A program made the translations under genes and the position numbers. The notes beneath the pieces were generated by a model, which saw nothing but the letters and a program-made list of their open reading frames with translations, was not told the DNA's origin and ran no database searches. Of a stretch of 64,000 bases of DNA, positions 36,407 through 44,086 are shown piece after piece. This DNA comes from Myxococcales bacterium (GTDB taxonomy: Bacteria; Myxococcota_A; Polyangia; Polyangiales; Ga0077539): NCBI GenBank assembly GCA_016793325.1, contig JAEUKI010000055.1, forward strand, positions 1-64,000, written 5' to 3'. How positions within the stretch are numbered: the stretch's first letter is position 1; each line of letters starts with the position of its first letter.

Positions 36407-37228
36407 ATGACCGACCACGTGTACACCGAAGAAGAGCGCAAGCGCCTCGCCCGCGGAGACCGCGCGTCCGCCGCGCTCGGCGTCGTCTCGGCGATCGCGA
36501 TTCACGTCGTCGTCCTCGCGCTCTCGCTCCGCGCGGGAACCGCCGAGGGCAACGCGGCGCGCCCCGCGGGAAGGCCCGACAACCCGCAAGAAGCGCCGGA
36601 AGAAATGATCGTCGAGGGAGAGCTCCTCCGGCAGGGCGGCGGCGGTCGATACGACCCACGAATTCATCGCGAGGCGCCCGTTCGCGCGGAAGAGAGCAAC
36701 GTCCGCGAGCGCGGCCCCAACCACGACCCCAACGCGAACACCGCGCAACGACGCGATCCCAACGCGGCCATCACCGATCGCGACATCCTCGGCCGTGGAA
36801 ATCAGGACCTCGCCGAGCGTCGCTTGCAGCAGCTCGCGGAGAACGAGGGCGCCGACCCCAACGCGCCTCCGGGGCCCGGCTCGCCCGACGGGAGCGTCCA
36901 CGGGACCGAGACCAACCCCAACCGCGCGGGCTCGGGCGCAGGCGCGAAGATCCAGAGCTTCTTGCGTCGCGAGCTGCGCTTTCCGAGCACCGCGCCCGCC
37001 GAGGCGAGGTCGCGACCGTTTCGTCTGCGCATCGTGATCTCCGACGACGGAGCGACCATCGCGCGAGGCCGCGTCGTCGAGGGCTCGGGCGACGAGACGG
37101 TCGACTCGGATTTGAACCTGCAGCTCGCGGAGATCGCCGCGAACCATCGGCAAATCCCCGAGCTGACCGACGAAGAAAAGCTCGCGATCCGCGGCAGGAC
37201 GTTCGGAGTCCGCTATCGCCCTGAGTGA
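36407..37228 (+). CDS. tolA: TolA-like energy transducer with TonB C-terminal domain
   Basis: A 273-residue protein with one transmembrane helix (about residues 22-40, LGVVSAIAIHVVVLALSL), a charged Asn/Asp/Pro-rich linker through the periplasm (about 50-175), and a C-terminal TonB/TolA-type domain (about 180-273: KIQSFLRRELRFP, FRLRIVISDDGATI, GDETVDSDLNLQL). It couples the TolQR motor to the outer-membrane side. Linker is shorter than in enteric TolA. Gene order supports the name although TonB is possible. Confidence 0.85.
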   Translation: MTDHVYTEEERKRLARGDRASAALGVVSAIAIHVVVLALSLRAGTAEGNAARPAGRPDNPQEAPEEMIVEGELLRQGGGGRYDPRIHREAPVRAEESNVRERGPNHDPNANTAQRRDPNAAITDRDILGRGNQDLAERRLQQLAENEGADPNAPPGPGSPDGSVHGTETNPNRAGSGAGAKIQSFLRRELRFPSTAPAEARSRPFRLRIVISDDGATIARGRVVEGSGDETVDSDLNLQLAEIAANHRQIPELTDEEKLAIRGRTFGVRYRPE

Positions 37229-37259
37229 ACGCTTTGCGCTACACTCGGTGGCGTCTTCG

Positions 37260-38555
37260 ATGAAGTTCCGTCCGCTGTCTGTGTTCGTCCCCCTCGCGCT
37301 CGTCGCGCTCGCTCCGGTGCTGTCTGCGCAGACGCGCCCCGCGGCGGACGCAGGCGTTCGAGGCACGCCCGGTGAGGGCCCCGAGCAAGAGATCACGATC
37401 CAAAACTTGGATCAGCGGCTCTTGCCCATCGCGATCCCCGCGATCGCCGGGAGCGTCGGCGGTGACGTCTCCAACGTGCTCGTCAACGACCTGCGTCTGT
37501 CCGCGCTCTTTCGCGTCGTCGACGCCGCGCGGTACCCGAGCTCCGCGGCCTCCGAGGGCATGACGATCAACGCGCAAGCGTGGGTTCCCGTGGGCGCGAC
37601 CTCGGTCGTCAAAGCCGCGACGACGGGCAGCGGAGACGCCTCGCGACTCGAGTTGAAAGTGTGGGAGCCCAGCCGCCCCGCGGCCCCCGTGCTCGAGCGC
37701 ACGTTCGGACCCGCGTCGCCGCGCTCGCTCGCGCACCAGGTCGCCAACGCGTTGATCCGGCACTACACGGGGCGCGACGGCGTGTTCGGCTCGCGCATCT
37801 TGTTCGCGCGGCGCACGGGCCGCGCCCGCAAGGACGTGTTCACCGTCGAGATGGACGGGGCCAACCTCGCGATGATCTCGCCGGGCCGTCGGCTCAACAT
37901 GCTCCCTGCGTGGGGACCCAACGGGATCTACTACGCCGCGCAGACGCGCGAGGGCTTCATTCACCTCGTCCGCGCCTCGCGCCCCAACGCGGTCCCGGTC
38001 GTTCAGGTCGAGGGCATGGTCGCGGGCTCGAGCTTCTGCGGCGGGCGCATGGCCATCTCGATCAACCGCGAGGGCAACCCCGAAATCTACGTGGGGAGCG
38101 CGGACGGGTCGAACCTCCGCCGCGCCACCAACAACTCCGCCGCGGACGTCTCGCCGGTGTTCAACTCGGGCTGCTCGCAGATCGCGTTCGTGTCCGATCG
38201 CGACGGCTCGCCGCAGGTGTACGTGATGTCCGCGGACGGCGGCGGTCAGCGCCGCGTCACATTTACCGGTGACTATAATCAAACCCCCTCGTGGTCTCCG
38301 GACGGAACCACGATCGCCTACGCCTCGCGGCAGGGCGGCTCGTTCGACATCTTCACTGTGGCCGCCTCCGGGGGACGGCCTCGACGGCTCACCGAGGGCC
38401 AGGGCAGCAACACGGATCCAACGTTTTCGCCGGACGGGAGGCTCATCGCCTTCAACTCGTCCCGCGGCGGGATCTGGCTCATGAACAAAGACGGCCTCGC
38501 GCAGACGCAGATCCTGGCGGGAGGGGGCGAGTCCCTCCGCTGGGAGCCTCGCTGA
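37260..38555 (+). CDS. tolB: TolB beta-propeller protein
   Basis: A 431-residue periplasmic protein. The signal peptide ends near LSAQ; the N-terminal domain is about residues 35-170 (ITIQNLDQRLLPIAIP, LVNDLRLSALFRVVD), and the propeller (about 185-425) has repeats with PSWSPDGTTIAYAS, SPVFNSGCSQIAFVSDRDG and PTFSPDGRLIAFNS. TolB binds Pal and completes the Tol-Pal complex. Start at ATG 37260 rather than GTG 37248, because the signal peptide n-region then begins MKFR. No pal gene follows; the 458 bp after it contain hairpins and a structured repeat. Confidence 0.93.
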   Translation: MKFRPLSVFVPLALVALAPVLSAQTRPAADAGVRGTPGEGPEQEITIQNLDQRLLPIAIPAIAGSVGGDVSNVLVNDLRLSALFRVVDAARYPSSAASEGMTINAQAWVPVGATSVVKAATTGSGDASRLELKVWEPSRPAAPVLERTFGPASPRSLAHQVANALIRHYTGRDGVFGSRILFARRTGRARKDVFTVEMDGANLAMISPGRRLNMLPAWGPNGIYYAAQTREGFIHLVRASRPNAVPVVQVEGMVAGSSFCGGRMAISINREGNPEIYVGSADGSNLRRATNNSAADVSPVFNSGCSQIAFVSDRDGSPQVYVMSADGGGQRRVTFTGDYNQTPSWSPDGTTIAYASRQGGSFDIFTVAASGGRPRRLTEGQGSNTDPTFSPDGRLIAFNSSRGGIWLMNKDGLAQTQILAGGGESLRWEPR

Positions 38556-38558
38556 CCT

Positions 38559-38673
38559 AAACCGCCACTCATTCGATCGTCGTACTTTTCTCGATCCATT
38601 CGTGGCGGTTTGACTTGATTTCAACCACGCCGATCCTCGGCTCACTTCTACGACGTTCAATTGTGGCGTGGTT
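38559..38673. promoter_or_regulatory. Two tandem inverted repeats after tolB, possible switch or terminator
   Basis: AAACCGCCAC (38559-38568) pairs with GTGGCGGTTT (38602-38611), and AACCACGCC (38623-38631) pairs with GGCGTGGTT (38665-38673). The final arm is preceded by TGTGGCG, so it can also pair with CGCCAC of the first stem, making the two hairpins partly exclusive. Together they may terminate tolB transcription or form a leader. The 458-bp stretch from 38556 to 39013 has no gene; besides this it holds the structured repeat at 38813 and the Hsp20 leader. Confidence 0.5.
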
Positions 38674-38812
38674 TAGCTGATTCGGCTCGGTTCGCTACAG
38701 CTCGACACGGTTGGAACGGGGTGTGGGCTCGCGTCTTGACGGCGCGATGATCGAGATTAGTTCTCGCGATGGGCCTCGTTCCTCGGGGTCCCTTACAAGA
38801 GGCGATTCGCCC

Positions 38813-38903
38813 TCGCGACGCCCCGTTGGAAGGACTGCACGCAGCGCGCGATCTCCTGAGAAATCTCGCGAGATTCTCGTGTGGCGTGCAGCCAACGGAA
38901 GGC
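38813..38903 (+). ncRNA. Structured dispersed repeat, copy 1
   Basis: These 91 nt match 48610-48700 at 76 positions (84%) with no gaps. Stem CCGTTGG (38823-38829)/CCAACGG (38892-38898) joins, across a 5-nt AAGGA bulge, stem CTGCACGC (38835-38842)/GCGTGCAG (38884-38891). The G-C pair 38837/38889 is A-T in copy 2, a compensatory change. The apex here folds as AATCT-CGCG-AGATT. It may be a structured RNA or palindromic mobile element; the strand is uncertain. Confidence 0.6.
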
Positions 38904-39013
38904 GGATCCGCACTCGCGGATTGGCTGGGCGATCGTCGACGCACGACGCGCGTTTTGCGCGCGGACTTGCGACACACGAAAACAAGTACGAAGCGAGAAA
39001 GGTAGGCATCGTC

Positions 39014-39427
39014 ATGCTCAACCGCTGGGATCCCTTTGCCGAGATCAACCGCCTCCAGGATCAGTTTCGCCGCGCGTCGGACCAGACCGAGCGCGCTTCG
39101 TTCGCGCCCGCGGTGAACATCTTCGAAGACAAAGAGGGCATTCACCTCACGGCCGAAGTTCCGGGAATGAAGCCCGAAGACGTCCACGTCGACGTCGAGA
39201 ATCGCGTCCTGACGATCTCTGGCGAGCGCAAGCTCGAGAAGGCCGAGCAGAAGGACGGCTACCACCGCATCGAGCGCAGCTACGGCAAGTTCACGCGCTC
39301 GTTTACGCTCCCCGACACGGTGGACGGCGAGAAGATCGCGGCGAGCATCAAGGACGGCGTGCTGACGGTGCTCCTGCCGAAGCGCGCCGTCGCGCAGTCG
39401 AAGAAGATCAACGTCACGACGTCGTAG
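39014..39427 (+). CDS. Small heat-shock protein, Hsp20/alpha-crystallin family
   Basis: A 137-residue chaperone. After a short N-terminus (MLNRWDPFAEINRLQ) the alpha-crystallin domain covers about residues 37-130, with the family motifs VNIFEDKEG, AEVPGMKPEDVHVDVENRVLTI and the GVLTVLLPK signature. It holds unfolding proteins in the cytoplasm. The purine-rich GAGAAAGG sits about 13 nt upstream of ATG 39014. A long structured leader precedes it; no CIRCE box was seen. It ends 41 bp before a convergent gene. Confidence 0.93.
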   Translation: MLNRWDPFAEINRLQDQFRRASDQTERASFAPAVNIFEDKEGIHLTAEVPGMKPEDVHVDVENRVLTISGERKLEKAEQKDGYHRIERSYGKFTRSFTLPDTVDGEKIAASIKDGVLTVLLPKRAVAQSKKINVTTS

Positions 39428-39468
39428 TCCCGCGGCGAATCACGCACACGAAACGCGGCGAGATCCTC

Positions 39469-40047
39469 TCATCGCACGGCGCGGATCGATCGCAGAAACA
39501 CGATCACCTTCGCGAGATCGCCGTCGCTCAATCGCGACGTCGGGATCGGCCGCATCGTCCCGTCGCCGTTGCGCACGACCTGGCGCGTGTGCGCCTCGCT
39601 GTCGTTGCGCCCGGTGAGGCGCGGTCCGATGCGGTTGTTTCCGCCCGGATGACAGCGACCGCACGAGCGATCGAACACGGCGCGCGCGTCGGCGAGCGCG
39701 TCGGCCGCGGCGGTCGAGCTCGTCGAGGTCGTTCCTGTCGGAGGGCGCGTCGTGCCCGTGGGGGGACGCGTGGTCGCGCGGCCCGCGTCTGCGCGGGATG
39801 CGTCGGGCGTCGCGCTCGCGTCGGCGACGGGCGTCGGAGGGACGTCTTGCTCGATCACGTCGGGCGTCGATACGGGCTCGGTCAGCGCCGCGTCTGGTTC
39901 GCTCGGCGGCGCGACGTCCTCGACCGCGGTCGACGCGACGTCGGGCGGCGGTGCGTTGAGCGTCGGATTGCTGTTCGTGCCCTGGCCTCCTGTGCAGTGC
40001 ACAGCGAAGAGCGCGAGCAGCGCGATCGTCGGGGATCCGGTCTTCAC
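39469..40047 (-). CDS. Cytochrome c-type lipoprotein with Pro/Thr-rich linker
   Basis: About 192 residues from GTG 40047. Signal peptide and lipobox FAVHC at about residue 19, then about 90 disordered residues rich in Pro, Ala, Thr and Asp including a RPPTGTT repeated twice, and a C-terminal c-type heme module: SCGRCHPGG (CxxCH) and a candidate axial Met in GTMRPIP. It should anchor a mono-heme cytochrome in the outer leaflet of a membrane and relay electrons. Partners are unknown. Confidence 0.8.
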   Translation of the reverse strand: MKTGSPTIALLALFAVHCTGGQGTNSNPTLNAPPPDVASTAVEDVAPPSEPDAALTEPVSTPDVIEQDVPPTPVADASATPDASRADAGRATTRPPTGTTRPPTGTTSTSSTAAADALADARAVFDRSCGRCHPGGNNRIGPRLTGRNDSEAHTRQVVRNGDGTMRPIPTSRLSDGDLAKVIVFLRSIRAVR

Positions 40048-40214
40048 GGCGAACGGTGATACTTCCTCTCGGCCGTTCGCGAAACACTTTGCCCTGCAGC
40101 GGTGACACAGCTGCGGTCGCCCGCGAGGGAAGCCGCGCGCTCGCTCCGGCCGTACCACCCAATGGTTCGACCGACGCTCGCGCGCAGGACGTATCTTCGA
40201 AGAGCACTCCTCCT

Positions 40215-41120
40215 ATGACCAACGCCGACTTTGATTCGAGGCCATCGAACGCGCGCAGACGCGTCGCGATCGGGTCGTTGACCGTCGTCCTCGCGCTCGC
40301 GCTCGCGTGCGCCGCGCAGACGGGAGGCCCGCCCGACGTCTCGGGCAACTACGACGTTCGCTACGACGGGCTCTATCGATTGACCCTGCAAATCGGCGGA
40401 GCGCGGTACACCGCCAACACGTCGACCACGGGCGTCGTCGAGTTTCGCACGAGCGAGCGCGGCGTGTTGTCGCTCGATCTGCGGGGGTTCTGCGATCGGC
40501 CCGAGGTGCAGTGCCCGCACGAGACGCTGTGGACCCGCGTGTCGATCCACCAGCCCGCGATCCGCGCAGCGCAGCCGAACCGCCATGTGCTCAACGTGAT
40601 CGAGAGCCGCCTGCCCGACGCGGCCAACCCCGCGCGGCCGGGCGTGGTCGCGGGGCTCATCGGCGACGACCTCGAGTTCGGCCTCGTGCTCGGCGCGGGC
40701 TACGCCTCGGTGTCCACGGGAAACGCGACGTGCGCGCTCGCGACGTTGAGCACGGCGACGGGGCAGTTTACGCGAGCGAACGAGGTGAGCGACAGCGGCG
40801 TGACGGCCTCGGCCAACGCGCGGGGAATCACCGGGATCACCAACGGACGCGTCGCCACGGCGTTTCTCGGCGGCTGCGCGTTCGGTCCCGTGGGCGTCGG
40901 CGCGCTGCTCACGATCGAGACGACGTACTCCGCGATTCGCTCCGGAGCCTTCGCCCCCCCACCGGGAACGATCGACCCCGTCGACCCGAGCACCGTGCGC
41001 CCTGGCGTCGATCCCAACAACGCCGGTGATGCATCCGCGGGCGACGCGAGCGCCGACGCCACGCCCTCGGATGCCGAGCCGAGCGCGGACGCTGCGCCCG
41101 AGGACGCGGGCGACCGCTGA
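40215..41120 (+). CDS. Putative lipoprotein, function unknown
   Basis: A 301-residue exported protein. Hydrophobic segment and lipobox ALACAAQ (about residue 34) after an Arg pair (NARRRVAIG). The mature part is beta-rich (GNYDVRYDGLYRLTLQIGGARY, short strands) with six Cys. The C-terminal 45 residues are an Asp/Ala/Ser-rich tail (GDASADATPSDAEP). No family recognised. It is convergent with the TerB-like gene 17 bp downstream. Confidence 0.72.
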   Translation: MTNADFDSRPSNARRRVAIGSLTVVLALALACAAQTGGPPDVSGNYDVRYDGLYRLTLQIGGARYTANTSTTGVVEFRTSERGVLSLDLRGFCDRPEVQCPHETLWTRVSIHQPAIRAAQPNRHVLNVIESRLPDAANPARPGVVAGLIGDDLEFGLVLGAGYASVSTGNATCALATLSTATGQFTRANEVSDSGVTASANARGITGITNGRVATAFLGGCAFGPVGVGALLTIETTYSAIRSGAFAPPPGTIDPVDPSTVRPGVDPNNAGDASAGDASADATPSDAEPSADAAPEDAGDR

Positions 41121-41137
41121 TCGGCCGAGCGCGTCGA

Positions 41138-42346
41138 CTACCGCTTCTTCAGCGCTTGATCGAGCGGATCTTCTTCGACAGTGGCCTCGACCTCGGGGGC
41201 CGGCTTGGCTTCAGCGGGCGGCGCGGCGGGCGGAGCCTTTGGCGCTTCGACCTGCGCCACGGTGACGACGGCGACCTCGGCGGGCTGTCCGGTGGCGGTC
41301 GCTTCGCGCACGCGCTCGTGGAGAAAGCGCTGGCATTGCTCGAGCGCGTCGTTGACCTCGGAGCCGCAGCCCGCGGCGATCGCGTCGTCCGTGAGCCTCA
41401 CGCGGAGCGTGAACATCGTCGACAGCGGCGGGTCGTGCGCGACGAGCGTCGCGAAGATCGCGCAGAGCGCCTGGCGTTTGCGCGTCGAGTCGAGCTTGGG
41501 GAGCGCGCCGAGCTGCACGGGCGTACTCGAAAACATGTGCGCTTCGAGCTCGGCCCGCTTCGGCGGCGGCGCGACGGCCGAGAGCAAGTGCAGCAAGTGC
41601 GGGCGCACGAGCTCGTACGGCAAGAGCCTCGCGGCAGACCGACCGAGCTCGACGCACACGAACGCGAGCTCGCTCTGCCGGAGCTGCGCCGCGAGCACCT
41701 CGGCGCGGATCGCGTCCGCTTCGTGCTGCAGCTCGAGCCTCGCCGCCACGCCGCGGACGGCGAGGTCTCGCGCGGGATCGAGCGTGCTCGCCGCGGCCAA
41801 CTGCCACGCCCCGCGCAAGAGCGCCCGTCGCGTCTTGATGTCGAGGTCGCCGAAGATCTCGAGGTCCTCGAAGGTGAGCGCGCGTCCGGGCCGCACTTGC
41901 GCGAGCTCTTCGGCGGTGAGCCCGAAGGAGTTCATCGCCATCGCGACGAGCCGCGCTTCGTCGGGCGAGAGCGTTCGGTCGGCGTTGGCCACCATCTCGA
42001 GGATGCGACCGGCGAGCGTCGCGGTCTTCTGCACGCGACGCCGCTCTTTTTCGCTGGGCTCTTTGGTGAACAAACCACGGAGGCCCTTGGCGCCGCCTTC
42101 GAGCGTCACGCCTTGCTCGACCACGGCGGCCATGGGCATCCACTGCGCGGGCCCCACGGCCGCGAGCGACTGCGCGAAGCCCGGCCAATACAGGCCGTCC
42201 CACAGCGGCGATTGCGGCTGCGAATAGAGCGCGTGTCGTCGTCGCGCGAAGGGCTCGAGGTGGTCGTCGTAGTCTTCACGAGCGCACGCGAGGGCGACGA
42301 GGTCTCGCGCGGCGAGCTGATAGATCGTTCGGGCGGCCGAGGACAT
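41138..42346 (-). CDS. TerB-like domain protein with Pro/Ala-rich tail
   Basis: A 402-residue soluble protein. A helical region at about residues 100-165 includes ILEMVANADRTLSPDEARLV, which fits the TerB-like pattern (Ala/Asn-Asp then Asp-Glu), and two further helical regions follow. The last 40 residues are an Ala/Pro/Glu-rich tail (APPAAPPAEAKPAPEVE). Function is unknown. It starts within a few bases of its likely transcription start (see the divergent promoter at 42354-42447). Confidence 0.7.
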   Translation of the reverse strand: MSSAARTIYQLAARDLVALACAREDYDDHLEPFARRRHALYSQPQSPLWDGLYWPGFAQSLAAVGPAQWMPMAAVVEQGVTLEGGAKGLRGLFTKEPSEKERRRVQKTATLAGRILEMVANADRTLSPDEARLVAMAMNSFGLTAEELAQVRPGRALTFEDLEIFGDLDIKTRRALLRGAWQLAAASTLDPARDLAVRGVAARLELQHEADAIRAEVLAAQLRQSELAFVCVELGRSAARLLPYELVRPHLLHLLSAVAPPPKRAELEAHMFSSTPVQLGALPKLDSTRKRQALCAIFATLVAHDPPLSTMFTLRVRLTDDAIAAGCGSEVNDALEQCQRFLHERVREATATGQPAEVAVVTVAQVEAPKAPPAAPPAEAKPAPEVEATVEEDPLDQALKKR

Positions 42347-42353
42347 GCCGTAC

Positions 42354-42447
42354 CGTATACCGCGGGCGCGGTTGCGGCGCGCGGGGGATGACGCGGTCGC
42401 GGTCACCGTCGCGGCGACGGTCGAGCTTTTGCGCGCCGCGGTATACG
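42354..42447. promoter_or_regulatory. Symmetric divergent promoter with inverted -10 boxes
   Basis: CGTATACCGCGG (42354-42365) and its exact inverted copy CCGCGGTATACG (42436-42447) face outward. In each direction the TATAC reads as a -10 element (TATACGGT leftward, TATACGAT rightward), placing transcription starts only a few bases before the ATGs at 42346 and 42460. Both messages would be nearly leaderless. The 12-bp repeats could also be a shared operator. Confidence 0.5.
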
Positions 42448-42459
42448 ATCGCGAAGACG

Positions 42460-43275
42460 ATGGCACTGAAGAGAGCACCGAGGGCAGTGGTGACGGGCGC
42501 GGCGAGCGGACTCGGGCGCGCGTTCGTCGAAGAGCTGTTGCAAGAGGGCGCGCGCGTCGTGGCGTCGGACGTCAACGACGAGGGGCTCGAGGCGCTCGCG
42601 CGCGATCTGCGAGAGCCCGAGCGGCTCGTCACGCGCCGCGCCGACGTGAGCGTGATCGAGGACGTCGAGGCCCTCGCGCAAGAAGCCGACGCGCGCTTCG
42701 GCGGAACAGACCTCGTCGTGAACAACGCAGGGCTCGGCTCGGGAGGGCCGGTGGGCGAGGTTCCTCTCGATCACTGGCGGCACGTGATCGGCGTGAACTA
42801 CTGGGGCGTCGTGCACGGATGCCACGCGTTTATTCCGCGGATGCGCCGCGCGGGGCAGGGCTGGGTCATCAACGTGGCGAGCATGGCGGGCCTCGTGTCG
42901 ATGCCCGAGATGGCCGTGTACAACAGCAGCAAAGCAGCGGTCGTCGCGCTCTCCGAGACGCTGCATGGCGAGCTCAGCGACACGGGCGTCGGCGTGAGCG
43001 TCCTGTGTCCTTCGTTCTTCAAGACCAACATCATCGCGGGCGGTCAGCTCTTCGGCAGCAACGCCGAGAAGCAACGGAGGCTCGCCACGACGTTGATGGA
43101 GCAGAGCGCGCTCGACGCGCGAGGCGTCGCGCGCTTCGCGATCGACCACGCGCGCGCCGGAGAGCTCTACCTCTTGCCGCACAAAGAGGGCCGCGCCCTG
43201 TGGCGCATGAAGCGCGTGGCGCCCGTGAGCTACATCCCCGCGGTGAAGTTTCTTCGTCGTCTCTCGGGCCGCTGA
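42460..43275 (+). CDS. SDR-family oxidoreductase
   Basis: A 271-residue short-chain dehydrogenase/reductase of the classical type: TGAASGLG for the nucleotide (about 13), NNAGLG, catalytic Ser in INVASMAGL, YNSSK (Tyr and Lys present). The C-terminal region is longer than FabG and ends PAVKFLRRLSGR, the usual look of acyl/sterol-active SDRs. It reduces or oxidises a hydroxyl/keto substrate; identity unknown. No ribosome site is visible, in line with a leaderless message. It ends 10 bp from a convergent gene. Confidence 0.88.
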   Translation: MALKRAPRAVVTGAASGLGRAFVEELLQEGARVVASDVNDEGLEALARDLREPERLVTRRADVSVIEDVEALAQEADARFGGTDLVVNNAGLGSGGPVGEVPLDHWRHVIGVNYWGVVHGCHAFIPRMRRAGQGWVINVASMAGLVSMPEMAVYNSSKAAVVALSETLHGELSDTGVGVSVLCPSFFKTNIIAGGQLFGSNAEKQRRLATTLMEQSALDARGVARFAIDHARAGELYLLPHKEGRALWRMKRVAPVSYIPAVKFLRRLSGR

Positions 43276-43285
43276 TCGCGGCGGA

Positions 43286-43663
43286 TCACTGTCGGCAGTG
43301 GTCGGGCGCGACGCACGATCCGCCAGCGCTGTCGCAGGCGGACTGCCCTCGCCACGCGTGCTGCCAGCCCTGCGCGAAGAATCGACAGCAGCACACGGGA
43401 CCTGGGTCTTGCTGCGTGGGCGTCGGCTGCGCGGGCTGCGTCTGCGCGCGAACGGCGCTGTCCGCGACGGGCGCCGCGCCGCTGTCGGTCCGCCGCGTCT
43501 GCGCGCTGCGCTCGGGCGCGCGCGGTCGCGTCGGCGTGTTGCGCCCATCTTTGAAGAGCGGCGACGCCACGGGAGCGCGCACGATGCCCTCGGACGCGTC
43601 TGCGAGCGCGTGGCACGCGAACAGCATCGAGACGGCGACGATCGAGACAACGATCTTGCGCAT
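43286..43663 (-). CDS. Small secreted Cys-rich protein
   Basis: A 125-residue exported protein: signal peptide (MRKIVVSIVAVSMLF) ending near ALADA, a disordered Ala/Pro/Arg/Gln part, and a C-terminal 40-residue Cys-rich module (VCCCRFFAQGW, SACDSAGGSCVAPDHC) with seven Cys. Function is unknown; knottin-like small domains are possible. A strong GGAGGA ribosome site lies about 9 nt before the ATG. Confidence 0.72.
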   Translation of the reverse strand: MRKIVVSIVAVSMLFACHALADASEGIVRAPVASPLFKDGRNTPTRPRAPERSAQTRRTDSGAAPVADSAVRAQTQPAQPTPTQQDPGPVCCCRFFAQGWQHAWRGQSACDSAGGSCVAPDHCRQ

Positions 43664-43786
43664 CACGGGTTTCCTCCGAACGATCGCTCGAGAAGCGAAG
43701 ACTCTGACTCGCTGAGGGTCACTCACCTTTGGCTCTGGCACAAGCCGAGGTGCCCCTACAGACGTCCCTCGCGCCCGAAACGATTC

Positions 43787-43944
43787 AGAGGGCGTTGGAG
43801 TGGGATTTCGGCCTTTTGCTGCAGATCTGCGTCGACCATCGGCGTCAGCAATTCTTGCAATAGCGCCGCTATTGCTGCGAATCGCTTCCTTGCTGGTCTC
43901 GCAGCTCCTTGCAACAGTCTCGAACTTCCACTCCAACGCCCTCT
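43787..43944. mobile_element. Terminal-inverted-repeat element, copy 2 (complete)
   Basis: A 158-bp element bounded by AGAGGGCGTTGGAGTGG (43787-43803) and its exact inverted complement (43928-43944). The centre has the stem GCAATAGC/GCTATTGC. Bases 43807-43944 match copy 1 at 136 of 138 positions. No gene inside; a non-autonomous MITE-like element, or a folded RNA, is likely. The flanks read TCAG on both sides if the ends are taken as AGGGC/GCCCT, a possible 4-bp target duplication that I cannot prove. Confidence 0.8.
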
Positions 43945-44086
43945 CAGTCGGTTGTGAAGTTCGTCAGGGTTGTTCGAGGCTGCTGCGTGGGTTCGGGAGA
44001 TTTTCGTGTGTCGCTGAGTTTCGAGCCCACCCCCGGAGCCCCAGCCGAGCACTTTGGTGTATAGCCCCTTCGCGAGGTTGGCTTCG

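Noticed and set aside
38695..39048. Minus-strand small ORF over copy 1 of the structured repeat
   Set aside because: No ribosome site, runs into the Hsp20 start, and similarity to copy 2 is explained by the DNA repeat.
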